Origin: an uncultured Campylobacter sp.
Lineage (GTDB): Bacteria > Campylobacterota > Campylobacteria > Campylobacterales > Campylobacteraceae
Length of the DNA stretch: 37,758 nucleotides
Assembly: GCF_938045625.1 (NCBI RefSeq)
Contig: NZ_CALIAV010000005.1
Span: 1-37,758, forward strand
Direction: 5' to 3'
A program made the translations under genes and the position numbers. Numbering within the stretch: the stretch's first letter is position 1; each line of letters opens with the position of its first letter. A model generated the notes under the pieces. It was not told where the DNA came from, ran no database searches, and saw nothing but the letters and a program-made list of their open reading frames with translations. Positions 24,099-32,841 of the stretch are shown here, one piece after another.

Positions 24099-24671
24099 TT
24101 ACAGCTCAGTTCTGCTATCAAGCGCTTTCATAAGCGATAGAAGATCGATGTTCTCGAGATTTACGCCCGTAGGTACGCCTTGAGCTATCTTGCTAAATTT
24201 AACGCCCAAATCGCTTAGCTTATCCTCGATAAACACCATCACCGCATCGCTGCTAAGCCCGGGCGTTAGTGCAAAAATAATCTCGGTTACGCCGTTTTGG
24301 CGGATGACATCGCGTAGTTTTTCGGTTTGCTCCGGCGTTATCTCCTCGAGTACGAAATAGCGCCCGCGGTAGATCGCGCTTTGCTCAAAAACTAGGATAT
24401 CTTTTGGGCTTTCTACGACGGCCAGCAGCTCTTTATCTCGCGCCTCGTCGCTGCAAATGTCGCAAATCTCGTCCTCGCTAAGCCCGCCGCAAATTTGGCA
24501 TTTGCCCGTAAATCTCACGGCGTCCTCGATGCTTTGAGCGAGCTTTAGTCCGCCGAAGCTATCCTTTAGGCAGACGTGATAGGCGTAGCGCTGGGCGGAC
24601 TTTTTGCCAACGCCCGGTAGCCGCTCAAAGGCCGCTACGAGCTCGTTAAATTTCTCAAGCCCTTTTTTCAA
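24099..24671 (-). CDS. recR: Recombination protein RecR
   Basis: RecR works with RecO (and RecF) to load RecA on gapped DNA. It has 190 residues: an N-terminal helix-hairpin-helix (AAFERLPGVGKKSAQRYAYH), a four-Cys zinc finger (CQICGGLSEDEICDIC), a Toprim domain (LLAVVESPKDILVFE and IIFALTPGLSSDAVMVFIED), and the end GVPTGVNLENIDLLSLMKAL with the Walker B-like part. It overlaps the racS stop region by 17 bases and is the last gene of racR-racS-recR, the order of C. jejuni Cj1261-Cj1263 (from memory). Confidence 0.95.
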   Translation of the reverse strand: MKKGLEKFNELVAAFERLPGVGKKSAQRYAYHVCLKDSFGGLKLAQSIEDAVRFTGKCQICGGLSEDEICDICSDEARDKELLAVVESPKDILVFEQSAIYRGRYFVLEEITPEQTEKLRDVIRQNGVTEIIFALTPGLSSDAVMVFIEDKLSDLGVKFSKIAQGVPTGVNLENIDLLSLMKALDSRTEL

Positions 24672-25908
24672 CGCTTTCCTTTGGATTGGTGCAAATTTTA
24701 AATGCGTGGTAGCCGTCTTCGTAGGAGTATTTTAGGCTAAATTTGTGCATACGACAGATGTGGTCGATGATGTAGAGGCCTAGCCCCATGCCGCTGCTTT
24801 TGCTGCCCTTTTCGCGGATAAAGGCTTGCATGTAGTACTCGATAGGATTTTGTAGCGGTTGACCTAGATTTCTCACGACTATGCCGTCTATGTCGCAGAT
24901 AACCTGCGCCTTTTTGTCGTCGGCGTATTTTAGGGCGTTATCTATGAGGTTTTTGATCGCGAGCGAAAAGAGCCCGAAATCCACGCGCAGCAAAATATCT
25001 CGGCGGATATCTACGCTCACTTTTTCTTCAAATTTATCTAGCATCAGCATGTCGCGCGCTTGGTCAAGGATGTTTGAAAAGTACGACTCCTGATAGTTTA
25101 GTGCGTAGTTTTTGGATAGCAGCTGCTCGATCTTGCCAAACTCATTTATGAGCATATCTAGGCGCTCAAATATCGCTATCAAGCGGGTTTTGTGCGTAGG
25201 ATTTTGCACCATCTCAGAGACTATGCGGCCCTTGCCGATCGGCGTTTTTAGCTCGTGCATAATCGTGCGTAAAAACAGCTGTCTAGAGCGCAAAAGCTCC
25301 CTGATCTTGCTAGCTGCGGCGTCAAATTCTATCGCGACCTTGGCTATCTCGTCGTCGGAGTCGGGCTTGGCGATATTTACGTCCATGTTTCCCGCGCCAA
25401 ATTTCCTGATATCCGAGCTTAGTTTTTTAAGCGGCATTAGCGACTTCATCACCGAAACGTAAAGCGATACAAGAAGCGCCGTCGTGAGGATAAAACCCAC
25501 CCAAATCGGGTCGTTTATGTTTTTCGTATCGTCGCTTTCGAGTAAAATTTGAAACGAAGGATTTTTGATCTGCAGATATAAACTATCCTGAAAAAGCAGC
25601 GACTGAAAGAGTCCTAGCTGTGTTTGTTTGGCAAAGACCGTCTTGCCCGTGCTGATGACGTTTGCGACGGTTTTATCGCTTTTGACGTAGGTTAGGCCGA
25701 AATTTCTAAAATAATTAGTCAAATCGCTAGGCGGATTTGACTTTTCGTATGAAGCGATGAGGTAGTTTATCGCGTTTAGCTGCTTGTTTTTTATCTTTTC
25801 TAGCGCGTTATCTAGCTGTATGCTCGCAAACGTGTAGAATAAGATACAAACAAGCGAAAACGCTAGCGCGAAAACTACCGAAATCTTCGTGGTTAAGGAG
25901 TATCTCAT
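24655..25908 (-). CDS. racS: Sensor histidine kinase RacS
   Basis: A 417-residue sensor kinase. Membrane helices at about 8-30 and 135-155 frame a periplasmic sensor of ~100 residues. A HAMP-type segment follows, then the dimerisation helix with phospho-acceptor His218 in IMHELKTPIGKGR, the N box NLIDNALKYA and the G2 box SGMGLGLYI. Its partner regulator overlaps by 4 bases. In C. jejuni RacRS responds to temperature and to electron-acceptor conditions and affects colonisation. Assignment rests on the near-identical RacR next to it and on gene order. Confidence 0.92.
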   Translation of the reverse strand: MRYSLTTKISVVFALAFSLVCILFYTFASIQLDNALEKIKNKQLNAINYLIASYEKSNPPSDLTNYFRNFGLTYVKSDKTVANVISTGKTVFAKQTQLGLFQSLLFQDSLYLQIKNPSFQILLESDDTKNINDPIWVGFILTTALLVSLYVSVMKSLMPLKKLSSDIRKFGAGNMDVNIAKPDSDDEIAKVAIEFDAAASKIRELLRSRQLFLRTIMHELKTPIGKGRIVSEMVQNPTHKTRLIAIFERLDMLINEFGKIEQLLSKNYALNYQESYFSNILDQARDMLMLDKFEEKVSVDIRRDILLRVDFGLFSLAIKNLIDNALKYADDKKAQVICDIDGIVVRNLGQPLQNPIEYYMQAFIREKGSKSSGMGLGLYIIDHICRMHKFSLKYSYEDGYHAFKICTNPKESVEKRA

Positions 25909-26576
25909 CCTATGAGTTTATAGCCTATTCCGCGTACCGAAAATATATGTTTAGGCGCTTTTGAGCTGTCGCCGATCTTGGTTCTTAGTCTGCCGATGAT
26001 GACGTCTAGGCTCTTTGAGTCCTTGTCTTTTAGGCTTTTGCAGTTATAAACTAGCTGCTCACGAGAGACTGAAAAGCTGTGCTGCTTGATAAGGTAGCTC
26101 AAGATCTCATACTCTGCCGGCGTTAGCGTTAGGCTTTCGTTGTTGTAGTAGATTTCGTGTCTGCGCTCGTCTATCCTAAATAGCGTATCAACGACCTCTT
26201 CTTGCACTTCGTTGGTCTTTTTGTAGCGGCGGATTAGGCTCATGATGCGCGCGTACATTTCCTTTGGATCGTACGGTTTTGGTAGATAGTCGTCTGCGCC
26301 TAGCTGCAGGCCCACGACCTTGTCGCTGATGTCGCTGCGAGCAGAAGAGATGATGATAGGGATGTTGTATTTGCTACGGATCTCTTTGCACACTTCTAGG
26401 CCGTCCATGCCTGGCAAAGTGAGGTCTAGGATGAGCAGGTCGAAATTTTTCACTCCGGCGCTTAGTCCCAAATAAGGATCTTCGAAATTTGTTACTTTTA
26501 TATTAAAATCGCTCAAGTACTCGGATAGGATTTGCGCGAATTCCGGATCGTCTTCAATCATTAAAACATTAATCAT
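25905..26576 (-). CDS. racR: Response regulator RacR
   Basis: A 223-residue OmpR-family regulator. The receiver domain has acidic residues E8/D9/D10, phospho-acceptor Asp51 in LLILDLTLPGMDG, and K100 in LPKPYDPKE. The winged-helix domain has LTLTPAEYEILSYL, DVIIGRLRTKIG and the end FSVRGIGYKLIG. The sequence is strikingly close to C. jejuni RacR as I recall it. AAAGG precedes the ATG at 26576-26574. It shares a divergent promoter region with dnaJ. Confidence 0.95.
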   Translation of the reverse strand: MINVLMIEDDPEFAQILSEYLSDFNIKVTNFEDPYLGLSAGVKNFDLLILDLTLPGMDGLEVCKEIRSKYNIPIIISSARSDISDKVVGLQLGADDYLPKPYDPKEMYARIMSLIRRYKKTNEVQEEVVDTLFRIDERRHEIYYNNESLTLTPAEYEILSYLIKQHSFSVSREQLVYNCKSLKDKDSKSLDVIIGRLRTKIGDSSKAPKHIFSVRGIGYKLIG

Positions 26577-26608
26577 TTTAAGCCTTTCAAATAGATTTAA
26601 CGAAAATG

Positions 26609-26614
26609 ATTATA
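26609..26614 (-). promoter_or_regulatory. -10 box of racRS-recR
   Basis: On the minus strand TTTTTTTGGTTATAATC gives TATAAT with a run of T just upstream, the usual campylobacter sigma-70 layout, 33 bases before racR. Confidence 0.6.
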
Positions 26615-26697
26615 ACCAAAAAAAGTTAAATTTTTTTCCGAATTTACTATCCTCGTTTAAAATTCTTCCCCGCTTTGAATTTTTATAAATAATAAGA

Positions 26698-26703
26698 TAA
26701 AAT
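26698..26703 (+). promoter_or_regulatory. Possible -10 box of dnaJ
   Basis: TAAAAT in AATAAGATAAAATCGC lies 33 bases ahead of the GTG start. It is divergent from the racR promoter about 85 bases away. Confidence 0.45.
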
Positions 26704-26736
26704 CGCCCTTTAAATTTAAAAATTTTAGGAGATTTT

Positions 26737-27909
26737 GTGGAAATAGACTACTACGAAATTTTAGAAATCAGCAAAAATAGCGACTCTGAAACCATAAAAA
26801 AAGCATTTAGAAAACTAGCGCTAAAGTACCACCCGGACCGCAACCAAGGCGACAAAGAAGCGGAAGAAAAATTTAAAAAGGTAAACGAAGCCTACCAGGT
26901 GCTAGGCGACGAGGAAAAGCGCGCGATATACGATAGATACGGCAAAGCCGGGCTTGAGGGCAGGGGCGGCTTTAGCTCTAGCGGATTTAGCGCGGATTTT
27001 GATTTGGGCGACATATTTAACTCGTTTTTTGGCGGCGGATTTAGCTCTGGCGCAAGCAGCCGCAAAAGAAGTAGCGACAAATATCCGCTCGATCTAGAGA
27101 TAGCTCTTAGGATCAAATTTAACGAAGCGGTGTTCGGCGCCGAAAAAGAGATAGATTTTACGATCAAAAAACCGTGCCAGACCTGCAAAGGCAGCGGCTC
27201 GAAAGACGGCAAAACGCACGTATGTCCGCACTGCGAGGGTAGGGGGCGGATATCGCAGCAAAGGGGCTTTATGAGCTTCGTGCAGGAGTGTCCGTACTGT
27301 AACGGCACGGGCGAAACAGTCAAGGATAGATGCTCTGATTGTGGCGGTAGCGGCTACAAAGAAGAACGCCAAAGCGTCAAAGTAAATATCCCCGAGGGCA
27401 TCGACGACGGCATGCGCATGCGCGTGAGCGAAAAGGGCAACGTCTCATCAACCGGCGCCAGGGGCGATTTGTACGTGCATATCGAGGTTGAGGCCGACGA
27501 GCATTTCGTGCGTCACGAAAGCGACGTTTATATCGAGATTCCGGTATTTTTCACGCAGGCGATTTTGGGCGAGACGATCACGATCCCGACGCTAAAGGGC
27601 ACGACCGAGCTAAAACTGCCAGTCGGCGCAAAAGACAAGCAGCAGTTCGTATTTGACGGGCTTGGCGTAAAAAACGTTAATAGCAAAAGATACGGCAGGC
27701 TCGTAGCGCAAATCTCCGTAAAAACGCCAAAAGAGCTAAGCGATGAGCAAATCTCTCTACTAAACCAGCTACAAGAAAGCTTTGGCATCAAGGCCGGCAA
27801 AGCTAGCTACGACAAGGAAGAGGACGAGGGAATTTTGGACAAGATAAAAGGGTGGTTTAAAGGCGAAGAACCTGGCGACAAAGGCAAGAAAAAAGGCAAA
27901 AAGGCGTAA
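26737..27909 (+). CDS. dnaJ: Chaperone DnaJ
   Basis: DnaJ stimulates DnaK and delivers unfolded clients. It has 390 residues: J domain 1-70 with HPD at 32-34, a Gly/Phe region (about 72-110), four zinc-binding CxxCxGxG repeats (CQTCKGSG, CPHCEGRG, CPYCNGTG, CSDCGGSG), the substrate-binding C-terminal domains, and a Lys-rich tail. The start is GTG 26737 with AGGAGA five bases ahead. It is divergent from racR, as in C. jejuni. dnaK is not in the window. Confidence 0.96.
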   Translation: MEIDYYEILEISKNSDSETIKKAFRKLALKYHPDRNQGDKEAEEKFKKVNEAYQVLGDEEKRAIYDRYGKAGLEGRGGFSSSGFSADFDLGDIFNSFFGGGFSSGASSRKRSSDKYPLDLEIALRIKFNEAVFGAEKEIDFTIKKPCQTCKGSGSKDGKTHVCPHCEGRGRISQQRGFMSFVQECPYCNGTGETVKDRCSDCGGSGYKEERQSVKVNIPEGIDDGMRMRVSEKGNVSSTGARGDLYVHIEVEADEHFVRHESDVYIEIPVFFTQAILGETITIPTLKGTTELKLPVGAKDKQQFVFDGLGVKNVNSKRYGRLVAQISVKTPKELSDEQISLLNQLQESFGIKAGKASYDKEEDEGILDKIKGWFKGEEPGDKGKKKGKKA

Positions 27910-28027
27910 AATCAGGTCAAATTTGCCTTTTGACGGGCGCAATATTTTGTCAAATTTGCCCAGTCGCTCGGGCTTAAATTTGTGCTTGTTACAAAACGGA
28001 GCGTCAAATTTGACGTTAAAATACAAG
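27910..28027. repeat. AAATTT-rich spacer with a 14-bp palindrome
   Basis: Four AAATTT hexamers in 118 bases. CGTCAAATTTGACG at 28002-28015 is a perfect palindrome 12 bases ahead of the Sel1-protein start; it could bind a dimeric regulator or simply reflect the local hexamer bias. Confidence 0.35.
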
Positions 28028-28621
28028 ATGAATAAATTTATATTTTTAGCCGTTTTTACGGCGGTTTCTTTACATGCGGTGGGGTGCGATACGAGCGGAC
28101 TTCAAAAAGGTTGCGACGCGGGCGATTTTGAGAGTTGCGATAACTTGGGCCTTGCCTACATTGGCATCAAGCTTGAAGAGTGCGACCTGGGAAAAAACTA
28201 CGAAAAGGCATTCGCGCTGTTTAAAAAGGCGTGCGACGGGGAGTACGTGCGCGCCTGCGTAAATTTGGGCGTCGCCTACCGCAAAGGCGAGGGCGTCAAG
28301 GCCGACGCGCCAAAGGCTGCCAAGCTCTATAAAAAAGCCTGCGATAGCGGCTATCTGCTAGGTTGCGCAAATTTAGGCTCGCTTTACGAGCAGGGACTCG
28401 GCGTCAAAAAAGACGCGCAAAAAGCGGGCGAAATCTGGCGCAAAGCCTGCGAGGCAAAAGACGGGATGTCGTGCTTTAATCTCGGCGCGCTTTACTACAA
28501 CGCAATGCTTGGCGAAAAAGACGTAGCTAGCGCAAAAAACTATCTACAAAAGGCGTGCGCTTACGGCTGGAACGACGGCTGCGAAGCCGCAAAAGCGATA
28601 GAAAAAGCCGCGAAACGCTAA
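28028..28621 (+). CDS. Secreted cysteine-rich Sel1-repeat protein (Hcp-like)
   Basis: A 197-residue protein with a signal peptide (about 1-18, FIFLAVFTAVSLHA) followed by Sel1-like repeats of about 36 residues. Each repeat carries a Cys pair spaced by seven (for example CDGEYVRAC, CDSGYLLGC and CEAKDGMSC), the pattern of the Helicobacter cysteine-rich proteins (HcpA family), whose repeats are locked by disulfides in the periplasm or outside the cell. The frame is open upstream to 27923, but ATG 28028 begins the signal peptide. The ribosome site is weak. It stands alone after dnaJ. Some Hcp proteins were reported to bind penicillin weakly; no enzymatic claim is made here. Confidence 0.88.
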   Translation: MNKFIFLAVFTAVSLHAVGCDTSGLQKGCDAGDFESCDNLGLAYIGIKLEECDLGKNYEKAFALFKKACDGEYVRACVNLGVAYRKGEGVKADAPKAAKLYKKACDSGYLLGCANLGSLYEQGLGVKKDAQKAGEIWRKACEAKDGMSCFNLGALYYNAMLGEKDVASAKNYLQKACAYGWNDGCEAAKAIEKAAKR

Positions 28622-28866
28622 ATTTGCCGATGCAGACCTTGGCGGCGACGCGGAATTTAAATTTGCGCTACGTAATTGCTTGCGTAAATTTTAGGGTTAG
28701 CGCGCAAATTTGCCTGCGTTTTACGCCAAATTTGACTGGCTTTTTGCAAATAACTGTTGCCAAATTTACCCAAACGCGGCGAGTTAAAATTTACGCTTTC
28801 AAATTTAACGAAAACAAATGCGTCAAATTTGGCTCAAATTTCAGGGCAAATTTTACAGAATAAGCT
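28622..28866. repeat. Spacer packed with AAATTT
   Basis: No gene is visible. I count about 11 AAATTT hexamers in 245 bases, where chance at this composition would give about 0.1. Most are flanked by C or T and G or A (CAAATTTG, TAAATTTA). Confidence 0.5.
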
Positions 28867-30681
28867 TCAAATTTCACTCTCTTTTAGCTGCTCGATTTTG
28901 GCTGCTACGCTCCTATTCGTCACCTTTTCTATTTCCTCGCTCGTTGCGGTCATTATCGCTTCAAAGCTACCGTAAAATTTAACTAGCTTTGCGATACTGC
29001 CCGCCGATACGCCCGCGTCTGCTAGCTTGCTAGCGCCCAGATCCTCCTTGCGCTTGGTTTTTTGATGAAAGGTGATCGCAAATCGGTGCGCCTCGTCGCG
29101 CAGGCGCTGAAAAAACTGAAGCCGTCTGTCGCCCGTTGGCAGAGTAAATATGCCGCTCGGAGCGTAAATTTTATCCCTCGCGCCGCCTTTTGCGCGGTGG
29201 GCTTTGGCATCTATTTTTTCTTTTGATATGGCGAGTATATCGACGTTTGCGCCGCTGCTAGCGATGATGTCCGAGGCGAGGTCTAGTAGCGCCTGACCGC
29301 CGTCGATGAGCCACAGATCGGGCGGACTAAGCTTGTCAAACCGCAAAGCGCGCTCTGTGAGCATCTGGCGCATCTGATCGTAGTCGTTTGCGTGGGAGAG
29401 GTGCATGTGGCGGTAGTGCTCTTTGGCGAAGCTTCCGTGCTCAAAGCGCACCATCGCGCCGACCGCGGCCGCACCGAACATATGCGAGTTGTCGAAAGTC
29501 TCGATAGCGTACGGCGCGCAGGCTAGGCCGAAATACTCCTTTAGCTCGTCCAAAAACGCGTCGTCGTGGGTTTTTAGGTACTTTTGGATAAAGACCTGCG
29601 CGTTTGTTAGCGCCATTTCGCAAATGCGCTTTTTCTCGCCGATTTTAGGCACGGAGATGCTAAATTTGCGGCCGTGGCGAGCGGTCAAGATCTCCTCTAC
29701 TAGACTTGCGTCCTCAAAGGCTTCTAGTACGTAAATTTTCGCACTCACGACTGGCGCGCCGGCTGGAAAGCTCTCTAGGACGATTTGCTTGTAGGCGTCG
29801 TTTAGGTCGCCTTGCGAGCTCATTTTGGTGTTCGTGATATTTTGATACACGCCGCTGATTTTGCCGCCGTGCACGCTAAAACGCACCGCGCAAAGCAAAT
29901 TTTGCTCCGCGCCCACGGCAAAAACCTCAAAGTCCTCAAGTTTAGCCAGATCGACCTCGATTTTGACGTCTAGGTCTTTGATGGCGCTGATCTTATCGCG
30001 CACGAGGGCGGCTTGCTCGTAGTTTTCGTTTTGGGCGTATTTATTCATCAAATTTACGAGCTTTGGCAGCATAGAAAGCGGATTGTTTAGCGCCGCGATC
30101 GCGCCCTCTACGACCTTGGCGTAGTCTGCGGGCGAAATTTTGCTGATGAGCGGAGCCTCGGAGTAGCCGATCTGATAAGGTAGATATGCGCCCGTGGCTT
30201 TGAGCGCGCTTTTGCTTTGCACGAGTTTAAAGCTTAGCCTTAGCGCATCTAAAAGCTCGCGCGCGCCGCGAAAATAGGGGCCAAAATACTTAACGTTTTT
30301 GCCTCGGACAATCTTGCGCGTGATCTCAAAGCGCGGGAAATCCTCGTCTAAATTTACGTAGATGTAGGGATAAGTCTTATCGTCGCGCAGCAAGATGTTG
30401 TATTTGGGCCTTAGCTGCTTGATGAAGGAATTTTCCAGTATCAGCGCGTCGGCTTCGCTGGGAGTAACGATATACTCGAGGTGTACGGCCTCGCTGATCA
30501 TCTTGTGTATGCGCGGGCTGACCTTGGGCGAGGGGGCGAGCTCGGGCGTAAATGAAAAGTAGCTTTTGACGCGGTTTTTTAAAATTTTAGCCTTGCCGAC
30601 GTAAAGCAGCTTGCCGGCCTTGTCGAAATACTGATAAACGCCGGGCTGGGCAGGTAGCGAGCGGATCTCGTCGATTAGCAA
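28867..30681 (-). CDS. uvrC: Excinuclease ABC subunit C
   Basis: UvrC makes both incisions in nucleotide excision repair. It has 604 residues: an N-terminal GIY-YIG nuclease (PGVYQYFDKAGKLLYVGKAK), the KYNILLRDDKTYPYI segment, a UVR helix pair that binds UvrB (about 200-230, NYEQAALVRDKISAI), the RNase H-like 5' nuclease (ETFDNSHMFGAAAVGAMV with DLWLIDGGQ), and C-terminal helix-hairpin-helix repeats. The start is TTG at 30681-30679 with GGGAG ahead on the minus strand. The order with the next gene and guaA matches C. jejuni Cj1246c-Cj1248 (from memory). Confidence 0.95.
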   Translation of the reverse strand: MLIDEIRSLPAQPGVYQYFDKAGKLLYVGKAKILKNRVKSYFSFTPELAPSPKVSPRIHKMISEAVHLEYIVTPSEADALILENSFIKQLRPKYNILLRDDKTYPYIYVNLDEDFPRFEITRKIVRGKNVKYFGPYFRGARELLDALRLSFKLVQSKSALKATGAYLPYQIGYSEAPLISKISPADYAKVVEGAIAALNNPLSMLPKLVNLMNKYAQNENYEQAALVRDKISAIKDLDVKIEVDLAKLEDFEVFAVGAEQNLLCAVRFSVHGGKISGVYQNITNTKMSSQGDLNDAYKQIVLESFPAGAPVVSAKIYVLEAFEDASLVEEILTARHGRKFSISVPKIGEKKRICEMALTNAQVFIQKYLKTHDDAFLDELKEYFGLACAPYAIETFDNSHMFGAAAVGAMVRFEHGSFAKEHYRHMHLSHANDYDQMRQMLTERALRFDKLSPPDLWLIDGGQALLDLASDIIASSGANVDILAISKEKIDAKAHRAKGGARDKIYAPSGIFTLPTGDRRLQFFQRLRDEAHRFAITFHQKTKRKEDLGASKLADAGVSAGSIAKLVKFYGSFEAIMTATSEEIEKVTNRSVAAKIEQLKESEI

Positions 30682-30820
30682 ATTTTAGCTCCCGCTAGTA
30701 AATTTGAGCTTTTGCTTTGCAAGGTTAAATTTGACGAGGTTTGCACCATATAGTTTTTATAAATTAAAAGCCCTGCGCTTGCGTGCTCTGCGCCTAAATT
30801 TCGCTCTATTTTATCTTGCT

Positions 30821-31303
30821 TCATCGCGCCCCGCTTGATTCTTTGGCTAAATTTTGCTTTATGGCAATGCGAATTTTTTCAAATCCCTCAAAAATCCGCT
30901 CGCTTTTGGCTAAATTTATAAACTCGCCTTTAGCAGGCTCGGCGTAGGTAAAAATTCGCTTTTTTTCGTATGGGTCGGTCGCTTTTTTAAATTTTAAATG
31001 CTTTGTCACAAAAAATTTAACGTCCGTCACGCGAGCGAGCCTGCTGTCAAAATTTACGCTAGAATAGATTTTTAATAAGCCTTTTAACATTTTTATACTA
31101 CTATCGCTTTTTAATTCCTGAAGTCCTAGCGGATGAAACAGGGCGAAAAACAAAATGCCGTTTTTCTCGTAGCAAAAGGCGATGAGCCTGCGATGATTTA
31201 GGCTTAAAAGCTGTAAAAATTCTCCGCATTCGCTACGGTTTTTTAACTCTTTATAAAAAGGATTATCAACAATATGTCGAATAATAGTCTTAGCGTCTTT
31301 CAT
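30821..31303 (-). CDS. Conserved hypothetical protein upstream of uvrC (possible DUF721/DciA-like)
   Basis: A basic 160-residue soluble protein with no signal peptide. The first half has strand-rich HRRLIAFCYEKNGILFFALF followed by HPLGLQELKSDSSIKMLKGLL, which faintly recalls the DUF721 (DciA) fold of DNA-binding helicase-loader proteins. The second half, FFVTKHLKFKK and onward, is Lys/Phe-rich. I am not sure of the family. The gene occupies the place of Cj1247c and is separated from uvrC by 139 bases. Its first 30 bases overlap, head to head, the start of the small lipoprotein gene. Confidence 0.72.
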   Translation of the reverse strand: MKDAKTIIRHIVDNPFYKELKNRSECGEFLQLLSLNHRRLIAFCYEKNGILFFALFHPLGLQELKSDSSIKMLKGLLKIYSSVNFDSRLARVTDVKFFVTKHLKFKKATDPYEKKRIFTYAEPAKGEFINLAKSERIFEGFEKIRIAIKQNLAKESSGAR

Positions 31304-31426
31304 AGGGCGATTTTAGCATTTTTTTTGTTAATTTTTATAGCAGGTTGCGGCCACAAGGGTGATCCGTTCTACGAAGCGCCGTCCGAGCCCTCAAACAGTA
31401 AAACCGAAAAGATAAATAAACTATAA
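31274..31426 (+). CDS. Small LptM-like lipoprotein, 50 residues
   Basis: A 50-residue frame from ATG 31274 to TAA. The N-terminus is MSNNSLSVFHRAILAFF followed by the hydrophobic LLIFIAGC, a good lipobox with the lipidated Cys at 25. The mature part GCGHKGDPFYEAPSEPS resembles the short LptM/YifL-type outer-membrane lipoproteins (GCGxKGxxY). AAGGA is at 31258-31262, eleven bases ahead, a rather long spacing. The 5' end overlaps the divergent gene at 30821-31303 by 30 bases. The next gene follows after 14 bases, so it may lead an operon with nhaD and guaA. Confidence 0.72.
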   Translation: MSNNSLSVFHRAILAFFLLIFIAGCGHKGDPFYEAPSEPSNSKTEKINKL

Positions 31427-31440
31427 ATCAAGGAGAACAA

Positions 31441-32832
31441 ATGAAGATCGTCGGACTTTTGAGTCTGTTTTTCGCTTTGGCCTTCGGTAGCGGCGACGCT
31501 GCGGGCGAGGCTTTAAATTTAACGACTACGTGGGTGGGTATCGCGAGCCTCATCATTTTCGTCGTGGGATATTTTTTCATCGCTACGGAGGAAAATTTTC
31601 ACATCGATAAGGCTAAGCCGGCCATATTTATCGGCACTTTTATGTTTTTGCTCATCGGCTTTTATATGCTGGCAAACGGCCTAGACATGCATTTGTTGCA
31701 AAATGAGGTAAATCACCTAATTTTAGAGATTTCGCAGATCGTATTTTTCCTCATGGTAGCTATGACCTATATCGAGGCGCTCATCGAGCGTGACGTATTT
31801 AACGCGCTAAAATACAACCTCGTCTCAAAGGGCTATACATACAAAAGACTCTTTTGGCTAACGGGCGTTTTGGCGTTTTTCATTAGCCCTGTCGCAGATA
31901 ACCTAACTACCGCTCTTATCCTCTCCACTGTACTTTTAACGATAGATAAGAACAACACGAATTTCCTAGTCGCAGGTGCGATAAACATCGTAGTAGCAGC
32001 AAACGCAGGCGGCGCATGGAGTCCGTTTGGCGATATCACGACTCTGATGGCGTGGGCTGCGGGCAAGGCTCCTTTTATCGACTTTTTCGCGCTTTTCCCT
32101 GCTTCATTTATCGGCTGGCTTGTTACGGCGTTTTTGCTAGTGCGTGTCGTGCCCGCTGGGAGCCCGCACTTTGACCCGGCCGCAGAGCCTAAAGTAACCA
32201 TCAAAAAAGGCGGTAAGGTCGTTATCGGCCTTGGTGCATTTACTATATTTTCGGCTGTTATGATGCATCAGCTTTTCCACCTACCTGCGATGTGGGGCAT
32301 GATGTTTGGCTTCTCGCTTCTTAGCATCTACACCTACATCTACAAAAAAACAAACAAAAACGAAGAGCCTATGCATGTCTTTCACTATATGTCAAAGATC
32401 GAAAACAACACGCTTTTATTCTTTTTCGGTATCCTTGCGGCCGTCGGCGCGCTACACTTCGTCGGATTTTTAAACTACGCTGTTTCGCTTTATGATAAAT
32501 TTGGCGCCACTGCTGTAAATATCGGCGTCGGCTTCCTGTCCGCTATCGTGGATAACGTTCCTGTTATGTCTGCCGTGCTAAAAGCAAATCCTATGATGGG
32601 CGCGGACGTGGGCGAAAATTTAAGCCAGTGGCTGCTAGTTACCTTGACTGCCGGTATCGGCGGCTCGATGATAAGTTTTGGTTCTGCTGCGGGCGTTGGC
32701 GTAATGGGTAAACTAAAGGGCATATATACATTCGGCGCGCATATGAAATACGCTTGGACCGTGGTTGCTGGCTATATCGTATCGGTCGTGATCTGGTACA
32801 TACAGTTTGAAATTTTTCATTTATATTTTTAA
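31441..32832 (+). CDS. nhaD: Na+/H+ antiporter NhaD
   Basis: A 463-residue inner-membrane antiporter of the NhaD (ion transporter superfamily) type, about 12 hydrophobic segments, exchanging sodium for protons. Recognisable parts are the N-terminal signal-like helix, the family segment FISPVADNLTTALILSTV, AANAGGAWSPFGDITTLMAW, FLSAIVDNVPVMSAVL and the end GSMISFGSAAGVGVMG. The two Asp-Asn pairs (ADN, VDN) lie in the helices expected to carry ions. AAGGAG lies just ahead of the ATG. It precedes guaA by 9 bases. Confidence 0.92.
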   Translation: MKIVGLLSLFFALAFGSGDAAGEALNLTTTWVGIASLIIFVVGYFFIATEENFHIDKAKPAIFIGTFMFLLIGFYMLANGLDMHLLQNEVNHLILEISQIVFFLMVAMTYIEALIERDVFNALKYNLVSKGYTYKRLFWLTGVLAFFISPVADNLTTALILSTVLLTIDKNNTNFLVAGAINIVVAANAGGAWSPFGDITTLMAWAAGKAPFIDFFALFPASFIGWLVTAFLLVRVVPAGSPHFDPAAEPKVTIKKGGKVVIGLGAFTIFSAVMMHQLFHLPAMWGMMFGFSLLSIYTYIYKKTNKNEEPMHVFHYMSKIENNTLLFFFGILAAVGALHFVGFLNYAVSLYDKFGATAVNIGVGFLSAIVDNVPVMSAVLKANPMMGADVGENLSQWLLVTLTAGIGGSMISFGSAAGVGVMGKLKGIYTFGAHMKYAWTVVAGYIVSVVIWYIQFEIFHLYF

Positions 32833-32841
32833 AGGGCAATC

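Noticed and set aside
23877..24140. 87-codon frame after the TRAP gene
   Set aside because: It runs through the terminator hairpin and into the recR 3' end on the other strand, and its product looks like translated AAATTT-rich spacer.
28002..28015. CGTCAAATTTGACG palindrome as a specific operator
   Set aside because: Similar GTCAAATTTGAC palindromes occur elsewhere (for example near 10252) and follow from the general hexamer bias; no regulator can be named.
28555..28975. Two overlapping plus-strand frames after the Sel1 gene
   Set aside because: Their products are Asn/Phe/Leu-rich translations of the AAATTT spacer and run into uvrC on the opposite strand.
31833..32204. Long opposite-strand frame inside nhaD
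   Set aside because: It is a shadow of the nhaD coding frame, with no ribosome site and no recognisable protein.
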